A DNA stretch of 27,655 nt from JBGPYM01 sp041493205 (GTDB lineage: Bacteria > Bacteroidota > Ignavibacteria > UBA10030 > UBA6906): positions 1 through 27,655 of the forward strand of contig JBGPYM010000011.1 in assembly GCA_041493205.1 (NCBI GenBank). Direction: 5' to 3'. Shown one piece after another: positions 23,054-27,655 of this stretch. Position numbers and translations under genes: made by a program. How positions within the stretch are numbered: position 1 is the first letter of the stretch; each line of letters starts with the position of its first letter. The notes under the pieces were generated by a model. The model was not told the DNA's origin, ran no database searches, and saw only the letters and a program-made list of their open reading frames with translations.

Positions 23054-23071
23054 CGAAGGGGAGCGTCAGGG

Positions 23072-23464
23072 ATGCCAACGTACGAGTACGTCTGCAGGGA
23101 ATGCGGTCACACGTTTGAGGAACTTCAGTCGATGAAGGAGGATCCGCTGTTGCGCTGCCCCTCCTGCGGAAAGGACGCCCTTGCGCGCATCATGGGGGGC
23201 GGCTCGGGGTTGATTTTCAAGGGGAGCGGGTTTTACCTCACCGATTACAAGAAGAGCAATACGTCGCCATCTTCGTCGAGAGAGTCGAAGGCGGGAAAGG
23301 ACGCTACGTCGGGCAACGACGAAAAATCCGCTCAGGACGAGAAGTCAGGAAAGGACGAGAAGTCAGGAAAGGACGAGAAGTCAGGCAAGGACGAAAAAAA
23401 ATCCGGTCCGGCGAAGGGGGAGACGAAGCCCCCCCCGGCCGGCACACCGGACAAAAAAGAATAG
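23072..23464 (+). CDS. FmdB-type zinc ribbon protein with a repetitive charged tail
   Basis: A 130-residue protein. The N-terminal ~45 residues are a FmdB/CxxC-CxxC zinc ribbon: MPTYEYVCRECGHTFEELQS, then RCPSCGK, with four cysteines in two pairs. Next comes GSGLIFKGSGFYLTDYKKS, a motif common in the putative regulatory protein FmdB family. The rest, about 65 residues, is low complexity: Lys, Asp, Glu, Ser and Gly with repeated KDEKSG units, and then a Pro/Lys end. FmdB was first linked to amidase regulation, but the role of most members is unknown. GGGGAG eight bases upstream supports the ATG at 23072, 18 bases after the aminotransferase stop. The gene converges on the next - strand gene, with 5 bases between stops. 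Confidence 0.86.
   Translation: MPTYEYVCRECGHTFEELQSMKEDPLLRCPSCGKDALARIMGGGSGLIFKGSGFYLTDYKKSNTSPSSSRESKAGKDATSGNDEKSAQDEKSGKDEKSGKDEKSGKDEKKSGPAKGETKPPPAGTPDKKE
23336..23389 (+). repeat. Three 18-bp tandem repeats encoding DEKSGK
   Basis: Units at 23336-23353, 23354-23371 and 23372-23389 read GACGAGAAGTCAGGAAAG, the third with one change (GGC for GGA). A degenerate fourth unit (GACGAAAAAAAA) follows. The unit length is a multiple of three, so copy-number change would keep the frame. Confidence 0.88.
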
Positions 23465-23469
23465 CGGAA

Positions 23470-23874
23470 TCAGCTCTTGGGCTTTTCGCCCTTGCCAGGT
23501 TTGCCCGACACTTCTTTGAGGCTCTTGACGGTCAGCATATCACCATCCACCGAACCGGTAGCCTCGAACATGAGCGCGCTCTCCCGTTTGGAACCTTCGA
23601 TCATGGCCTTGGCTTTTTCACTCCCCTTGTCGTCAAACCGGTAGTACTTCCCTTCCGAAAACAGGCCGTACCCGCTTTCGGTGCACCCTTCCTCCAGTGC
23701 GCATTTCCTGGTGTGGGCTCCCGCCTTCTCCATCACGTTCTCCTTCTTCGCGAGAGTTTTCGCGCACATCTGATCGACCACGTATCCTTTCAGCGTGACC
23801 GTTTTGGCGCCCTGCGCGAACGCGAGCGAGGCCGCAAACAGCACGAGCACACCGAGGGCACTTGCCTTCATCAT
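23470..23874 (-). CDS. Small secreted protein with conserved-looking cysteines, unknown function
   Basis: A 134-residue protein. Residues 1-21 form a signal peptide (SALGVLVLFAASLAFA, cleavage likely after AFA). The mature part looks like a small beta-barrel (OB-like): it opens with VTLKGYVVDQMCAKTL, has a second Cys region HTRKCALEEGCTESGYGLFS, then EGKYYRFDDKGSEKAKAMIE, and closes with a strand pair, ATGSVDGDMLTVKSLKEVSG. The three mature cysteines (MCAK, RKCAL, EGCT) suggest a disulfide or metal site. The Lys/Gly-rich C-terminus resembles that of many exported small proteins. I do not recognise a named family. AGGAG five bases upstream supports the ATG at 23874. It is transcribed in the same direction as lptB, 81 bases downstream of it; no clear separate promoter is seen. 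Confidence 0.75.
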   Translation of the reverse strand: MMKASALGVLVLFAASLAFAQGAKTVTLKGYVVDQMCAKTLAKKENVMEKAGAHTRKCALEEGCTESGYGLFSEGKYYRFDDKGSEKAKAMIEGSKRESALMFEATGSVDGDMLTVKSLKEVSGKPGKGEKPKS

Positions 23875-23955
23875 AGCGTCTCCTGCACTTGATGGATGGA
23901 ATGTGGGTTGGGTTGGTTCATTTCATAACGGCCCGGAAGGGCAAATGGTTCCCCG

Positions 23956-24717
23956 TCAGTCGTACCGGTCAAGCCTGAATTTTTCGCCCAGGTAGAGCTT
24001 TCGCGCTTCCGGGTCGTTCGCCAGGGATTCGGACGTCCCGGCTTTCAGGATCTGGCCGTCGAACAGGAGGTAGGCGCGGTCGGTGATCGAGAGGGTCTCG
24101 TGCACGTTGTGATCGGTCACCAGGACGCCGATCCCGCGCTGTTTCAGGGCTGCGACGATCTTCATGATCTCTTCGACGGCGATGGGGTCGATTCCGGCAA
24201 AGGGCTCGTCCAGCAGGATGAAATCCGGGTCGGTCGCCAGCGCCCGGGCGATTTCCGTCCGGCGCCGTTCGCCGCCGGAAAGCATGTACCCTTTACTTTT
24301 CGCGAGATGAGCGATATTGAAGTCGGCCATCAGCCGCTCGCACCGCGCATGCCGCTCGTCGCCGGGCAGGTCCATCATTTGCAGCACTGCAAGGATGTTC
24401 TCCTCGATCGACATCTTCCGGAAGACGGACGCCTCCTGCGGCAGATACCCGATCCCCATCCGTGCGCGCCGGTACATCGCGACGTCGGTAATCTCCTCCT
24501 GATCCAGGTGCACGGTCCCCTCGTTGGGACGGATCATCCCGACGATCATGTAGAAGGTCGTGGTCTTTCCGGCGCCGTTCGGGCCGAGGAGTCCAACCAC
24601 CTCGCCCTGGCGGACGTCGATACTGACGCCGTTGACGACAGCCCGTTTCTTGTAGCGCTTGACAAGCTTCTCTGCGCGCAGGATGCGCGGGGAAGACGGT
24701 GAGCGGGAATTATCCAT
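23956..24717 (-). CDS. lptB: LPS export ABC transporter ATP-binding protein
   Basis: A 253-residue ABC ATPase that powers extraction of LPS from the inner membrane with LptF, LptG and LptC. All ABC motifs are present: Walker A GLLGPNGAGKTTTFYMIVGM, Q-loop YLPQEASVFRKMSIEENILA (characteristic of LptB), signature MLSGGERRRTEIARALATDP, Walker B FILLDEPFAGIDPIAVEEI, and H-loop VLVTDHNVHETLSITDRAYL. The C-terminal extension ends KLYLGEKFRLDRYD. Met at 24717 is chosen because the family homology begins just after it; the frame stays open for 33 codons further upstream into the previous gene's 3' end. It follows the OstA-like gene by 23 bases in the kdsC-lptC-ostA-lptB order known from many diderms. 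lptF and lptG are not in the window. Confidence 0.95.
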   Translation of the reverse strand: MDNSRSPSSPRILRAEKLVKRYKKRAVVNGVSIDVRQGEVVGLLGPNGAGKTTTFYMIVGMIRPNEGTVHLDQEEITDVAMYRRARMGIGYLPQEASVFRKMSIEENILAVLQMMDLPGDERHARCERLMADFNIAHLAKSKGYMLSGGERRRTEIARALATDPDFILLDEPFAGIDPIAVEEIMKIVAALKQRGIGVLVTDHNVHETLSITDRAYLLFDGQILKAGTSESLANDPEARKLYLGEKFRLDRYD

Positions 24718-24740
24718 ATCAGGTTGTGTGTCCTTGTGAA

Positions 24741-26048
24741 CTATCGTTGCCACAGCGTCGCCGCAACCGGCTGGAAGGGGGCCACGCGGACCGTGCGCGG
24801 GCGGTCGGTGCGCCACGCGGCGCCGGGCAGGTCATATTCCCGTTCCCGCCGCGTCACCATATTCTCCGGGACATACTGTCCTTCCACGCCGCCGTACACC
24901 GTGATGGTTGTGGCCCTTCCTGCCGCAAAGTGGATCTGGATTCTGTCGCCGCTGGTCTTGTTCAGTCCGTTCGACAGAGAATCGTCGTAGAGAAAGTAGA
25001 GGCTGGTCGCGCGCCCCTCGACGTCCGTCTGCCGGAGGCCGGCGCTGTCAAAGGACATGGTGATCCGGTCTCCCGTCATCTGGTCATACCGGTCCGGGAA
25101 AAGCGAATCGCTCCGTGAGACCGCGACGGCGTTTCCCATGACATGCAGGCGCTGGAGCCTGCGTTTCTTCAGCATGATGTTGATGGAATCGCCGTTCACC
25201 TGGGACTCCCTGTACCATATCACGGGTTTTCGCCGGAGCTCGATGCTGTCGCCGAGCGTGTAAAAGCAGGCGTACTGGCCGGTGGCGGCGAGATCGGAGC
25301 GTACGATCGCCACGCTGTCGCGCGCGATCAGCCGCTTTGTCGTGTCGCGGTATGCCTCGAGCACGCGTGCGCGCACCTGGAGCGTGTCCGGCCGCCCACC
25401 CCCCGTTGTATCGATCTGCACAAGCAGCGGATGCACGGTCATCCTGCTGAACTGCCGCGCTGCATCGTGATCAAGGCACCCCCCGTAGATGGTGATGCCG
25501 TCCGACGGGTTGTGCACGCGGACGTTGCCGGTGACGACCGAGCGCCGGGTGTTACGGTCGTAGGTGAGGGTATCGCCGGCAACAATCGATGTACTGTCAA
25601 TGACGATGACGTTGGTGTGGAACAGTGCAAGACGCGGGTCAATCAGGTAGTCCCCGTACGCAGCGCGGAGCCTGACATGGCCGTCGTCGAGGCGCACGTC
25701 CTCGAACCCCTCCGCCCTCCGCTCGTCCCGGTAGTAAACGGCCCGGGGGGCTTTCAGCGTCATGCTGTCGTCGCTGACGATGACGTTCCCCGTCAGCACC
25801 ACCTTCCCCTGCTGGATGAACTGCAGGGCGCGGTCGCAGGTGATGTGCACGTTTTCCTGGACGATCGCAACGTTTCCGATGAGCTCGCGAGCATCCTGGC
25901 CGTCGATCACGCGCCCGCGGAGAGTGTCGGCGTGCTGCAGGAAAATCACTTTCTGCTGCTGGCCTGCGGCCTGTCCGGCGCATACCATGAGCGCCGCGGC
26001 GACCGCCGCCCGGACCGCTCCCCCCGCGGCACGGGTCCGGCTACTCAT
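24741..26048 (-). CDS. LptA/OstA-like LPS transport protein, long form
   Basis: A 435-residue periplasmic protein. The signal peptide covers about residues 1-29 (VRAAVAAALMVCAGQAAG). The mature part is a long series of beta strands of the OstA/LptA jellyroll type: ELIGNVAIVQENVHITCDRA, VVLTGNVIVSDDSMTLKAPR, AVYYRDERRAEGFEDVRLDD, NTRRSVVTGNVRVHNPSDGI and LKKRRLQRLHVMGNAVAVSR repeat the GNV-type hairpins. E. coli LptA is ~185 residues, so this is more than twice as long and probably spans more of the periplasm alone. LptA forms the bridge that carries LPS from LptC to LptD. The neighbours lptC (8-base overlap) and lptB (23 bases downstream) support the call. The final ~35 residues are Arg/Pro-rich and unlike the rest. 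Confidence 0.83.
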   Translation of the reverse strand: MSSRTRAAGGAVRAAVAAALMVCAGQAAGQQQKVIFLQHADTLRGRVIDGQDARELIGNVAIVQENVHITCDRALQFIQQGKVVLTGNVIVSDDSMTLKAPRAVYYRDERRAEGFEDVRLDDGHVRLRAAYGDYLIDPRLALFHTNVIVIDSTSIVAGDTLTYDRNTRRSVVTGNVRVHNPSDGITIYGGCLDHDAARQFSRMTVHPLLVQIDTTGGGRPDTLQVRARVLEAYRDTTKRLIARDSVAIVRSDLAATGQYACFYTLGDSIELRRKPVIWYRESQVNGDSINIMLKKRRLQRLHVMGNAVAVSRSDSLFPDRYDQMTGDRITMSFDSAGLRQTDVEGRATSLYFLYDDSLSNGLNKTSGDRIQIHFAAGRATTITVYGGVEGQYVPENMVTRREREYDLPGAAWRTDRPRTVRVAPFQPVAATLWQR

Positions 26049-26571
26049 GCGTCACCGCCTGTCCGGTGACCCGGAAGATCCGATAGTTTTTCAGCCCCTG
26101 ATCACTCACGAGACCGTGGCCCATAATGTGTTCCGACGGCGACGTGATGTCGACAAACGCGTCCGTATGAATTTTCTGTTCCGCATTCGTCCAGAACAAC
26201 CGCTCGGTCCGGAGGGTTGTTCCGCTGTCCGACACCACCACCACGTTGTCGTACGCCTCGAAATCCTGCGTGGCGTCGTTCACCTTGCCCCGGCGCGCCG
26301 TCAGGAGCGAAGAATGCCCGCCGGACGCGTTGAAAAAATCAACATGGATGCTGTCACTCAGCATGGTCACCCTCTGTTGCTGGTACGACGCGATGTGCCC
26401 TGCCCAGAGGACGGCCTTGACCCGCGCGGAGTCCGAGAAGATGACCGTGCTGCGCCAGCTCTCCTGGGAAGGGATATCGGTCTGCGGGAGCGGAACGACA
26501 GACGGTTTCAGCCTGTCTTCGCACCCCCCGAGGAAGAAGGTGCTCAATGCAAGAATGAGGAGTGTCCGCAT
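26041..26571 (-). CDS. lptC: LPS export system protein LptC, predicted lipoprotein
   Basis: A 176-residue protein with a lipoprotein signal MRTLLILALSTFFLGGCEDR (lipobox LGGC, Cys17). E. coli LptC has a membrane helix instead, but lipidated LptC is common in Bacteroidota-type genomes. The periplasmic part shows the LptC beta-jellyroll pattern: SWRSTVIFSDSARVKAVLWA, MLSDSIHVDFFNASGGHSSL, LTARRGKVNDATQDFEAYDN, VVVVSDSGTTLRTERLFWTN and HTDAFVDITSPSEHIMGHGL. LptC links the LptBFG extractor to LptA. The ATG at 26571 is preferred; a GTG at 26580 is possible and lies 3 bases after the previous stop. The gene overlaps the OstA-like gene by 8 bases, so the two are coupled. Confidence 0.87.
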   Translation of the reverse strand: MRTLLILALSTFFLGGCEDRLKPSVVPLPQTDIPSQESWRSTVIFSDSARVKAVLWAGHIASYQQQRVTMLSDSIHVDFFNASGGHSSLLTARRGKVNDATQDFEAYDNVVVVSDSGTTLRTERLFWTNAEQKIHTDAFVDITSPSEHIMGHGLVSDQGLKNYRIFRVTGQAVTHE

Positions 26572-26583
26572 GCGCTCCACCGG

Positions 26584-27318
26584 TCAGCGTCCGATGCCGA
26601 GAAGCCGTTTTACCGTCGCAGCAATGCCCTGCGGCGCAGGAGGGGCCGGGGCGGGACGGATGTCGACACGATGCTTCAGGCGATTGTAGGCGGTGAACGC
26701 AGCACGCAACTCGGCGTCCGTCTGCGTCCCGAACTGCACCCAGAACAGGCGGGAATGGAGGGCGATTGCAGGATCACGAACTTGCCGGATGCGCATCAGC
26801 TCATTGTAGAAGTTTGTGATCGGAATAAGATGCACCATCCCCGAACCTGCGTCATGCACCCAGATTCGTTCTTCGGCGGGTGCAAGCGCGAGCGTCAGGA
26901 CCTCATCCAGGGCGACCTGCCGGACGGGTGTCCCTGTCGCCGGCGACGGCGAGCCGGGCTCCCGTGTCGAGTACGTCCATCGCCGCTTTTCCTCGAAGTG
27001 ATCGGGGATTTCTTCCCCGCGGCGGGAGACTATTTCGACGTTGATCTGGGCGGCAGCTTCCTCGCGCACCGTAATGGTGAACGCATCGCGCGTCGTCTCG
27101 ACCATGCCATAGGCGATCACGGGCGGGAGCGGCGACGCACAGTCGGGGGTATCGCCCGTCATTCCGAGCACGAGGTCCCCCTCACCGCGCCGCCCCTGTC
27201 CGAGTACCGTCATGGCGGCGATCCGCTCCCTGGTGCGCCGGTATCCCGGCCGTTCTGCCGGCAGAACGCTTTCGAGCAGGTCGCGTTCTTTCGGCCGGAG
27301 ATCACGCGGATACTCCAT
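26584..27318 (-). CDS. Uncharacterised protein between kdsC and lptC
   Basis: A 244-residue soluble-looking protein, with no signal peptide or membrane helix, that I do not recognise. It begins MEYPRDLRPKERDLLESVLP, a short helix-rich, charged segment. A mixed alpha/beta region follows with GRRGEGDLVLGMTGD, VIAYGMVETTRDAFTITVRE and PDHFEEKRRWTYSTREPGSP, then IWVHDAGSGMVHLIPITNFY, and a C-terminal helical part with AELRAAFTAYNRLKHRVD. It ends in a Pro/Ala-rich linker and a basic helix IAATVKRLLGIGR, which could be amphipathic. The gene is 15 bases after kdsC and its stop is 3 bases from the start region of lptC, so it belongs to the LPS operon. A role in LPS synthesis or export is suggested by position only. 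Confidence 0.75.
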   Translation of the reverse strand: MEYPRDLRPKERDLLESVLPAERPGYRRTRERIAAMTVLGQGRRGEGDLVLGMTGDTPDCASPLPPVIAYGMVETTRDAFTITVREEAAAQINVEIVSRRGEEIPDHFEEKRRWTYSTREPGSPSPATGTPVRQVALDEVLTLALAPAEERIWVHDAGSGMVHLIPITNFYNELMRIRQVRDPAIALHSRLFWVQFGTQTDAELRAAFTAYNRLKHRVDIRPAPAPPAPQGIAATVKRLLGIGR

Positions 27319-27333
27319 GACATCCGTCCCTTC

Positions 27334-27655
27334 CTACCGGTTCCTGTGCGCGAGGATGAGTTCGATAAACTCCCGCACGGCCCCTTCACCTCCGCCCGTT
27401 TTCGTCACGTAATGCACCGCGCGCTTGACCGGGGGGAGGGCGTTCTTCGGGGCAGCAGAAAGCCCCACGGTCTTCAGGAGCGGCACGTCGAAGAGGTCGT
27501 CCCCGATAAACGCGAACTCATCATCCGAAAATCCCCGCCGTTCCTGGATCTGGCGCATGGCTGTCACCTTGTCTTCCATCCCCTGAATCACGTCGTCAAT
27601 TCGGAGGACCCGGGCCCGTGCATCCACGATGGGCGTCGTTCGGCCGCTGATGATG
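27334..27655 (-). CDS. kdsC: 3-deoxy-D-manno-octulosonate 8-phosphate phosphatase, C-terminal part (5' end outside window)
   Basis: The C-terminal ~106 residues of a HAD-superfamily phosphatase that removes phosphate from KDO 8-phosphate, giving KDO for lipid A-core LPS. The frame is open to the right edge, so the N-terminal DxD motif and the start lie outside. Visible signatures are IISGRTTPIVDARARVL at the edge (HAD motif II with its Ser/Gly), IQGMEDKVTAMRQI (the conserved Lys), FAFIGDDLFDVPLL (motif IV, GDD), VGLSAAPKNALPPVKRAVHY, and the KdsC-specific end VTKTGGGEGAVREFIELIL, whose Gly-rich loop covers the active site. This full set separates KdsC from other small HAD enzymes. It heads, within the window, the LPS operon running to lptB. 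Confidence 0.95.
   Translation of the reverse strand, partial: IISGRTTPIVDARARVLRIDDVIQGMEDKVTAMRQIQERRGFSDDEFAFIGDDLFDVPLLKTVGLSAAPKNALPPVKRAVHYVTKTGGGEGAVREFIELILAHRNR

Noticed and set aside
23336..23400. Short direct repeats as a CRISPR array
   Set aside because: The 18-bp units are contiguous, have no spacers, and lie in frame within a coding region.
24718..24816. 33-codon N-terminal extension of LptB
   Set aside because: It overlaps the 3' end of the OstA-like gene, and LptB proteins lack it.

Overview
The window is about 27.7 kb of GC-rich chromosomal DNA from a Gram-negative (diderm) bacterium. It carries KDO synthesis (KdsC), LPS export (LptC, an LptA/OstA-like protein, LptB), a LolA-like carrier, a beta-barrel-like protein and several lipoproteins. 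The gene mix (comB next to ftsK, hrcA-grpE-dnaJ without dnaK, rsmD-coaD-aminotransferase-fmdB, an OstA-type LPS cluster) suggests the Bacteroidota/Ignavibacteria/Chlorobi (FCB) side of the tree. That placement is inference and needs a phylogeny. Almost everything here is core chromosome. I see no phage, insertion sequence, CRISPR array, toxin-antitoxin pair or other mobile or defence system.

Layout. (1) 1-3356, + strand: the 3' part of alaS, gmhA (heptose for LPS), a polyprenyl-phosphate sugar phosphotransferase and a small membrane protein, closed by a bidirectional hairpin terminator. (2) 15791-3468, - strand: rng, then ten tightly packed genes gcvT, comB, ftsK, lolA-like, a YbhN-type membrane protein, an outer-membrane-like protein, a lipoprotein cyclophilin, holA, an ECF sigma factor and a membrane protein that is probably its anti-sigma factor; then, after 249 bases and its own promoter, a SPOR-domain protein. 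(3) 15792-16502: an RNA-rich intergenic region with tRNA-Ala(CGC) and the small SRP RNA on the - strand, a hairpin-rich stretch ahead of rng, and divergent promoters for the RNA genes and hrcA. (4) 16503-19828, + strand: hrcA, grpE, dnaJ (overlapping stops and starts) and a ComEA-like protein. (5) 19887-23464, + strand: a PilM-like actin-fold protein with its own promoter, rsmD, coaD, a class I aminotransferase and a FmdB-type zinc ribbon protein. (6) 27655-23470, - strand: kdsC (partial), an unrecognised conserved-looking protein, lptC, a long OstA/LptA-like gene, lptB and a small secreted cysteine-containing protein.

How the parts fit: much of the window serves the envelope. GmhA and KdsC supply LPS core sugars, the sugar transferase starts a lipid-linked glycan, and the Lpt genes export LPS. 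The LolA-like protein, lipoprotein cyclophilin, beta-barrel protein and ECF sigma/anti-sigma pair would build and monitor the outer membrane. FtsK and the SPOR protein link to division. The remainder is translation, replication and protein folding (alaS, tRNA-Ala, SRP RNA, rng, rsmD, holA, hrcA-grpE-dnaJ).

No clearly new multi-gene system is visible. The best leads are the unknown 244-residue protein between kdsC and lptC, the hairpin-rich leader ahead of rng, the unclassified anti-sigma candidate, the PilM-like protein with an inverted repeat inside its promoter, and comB translationally coupled to ftsK.
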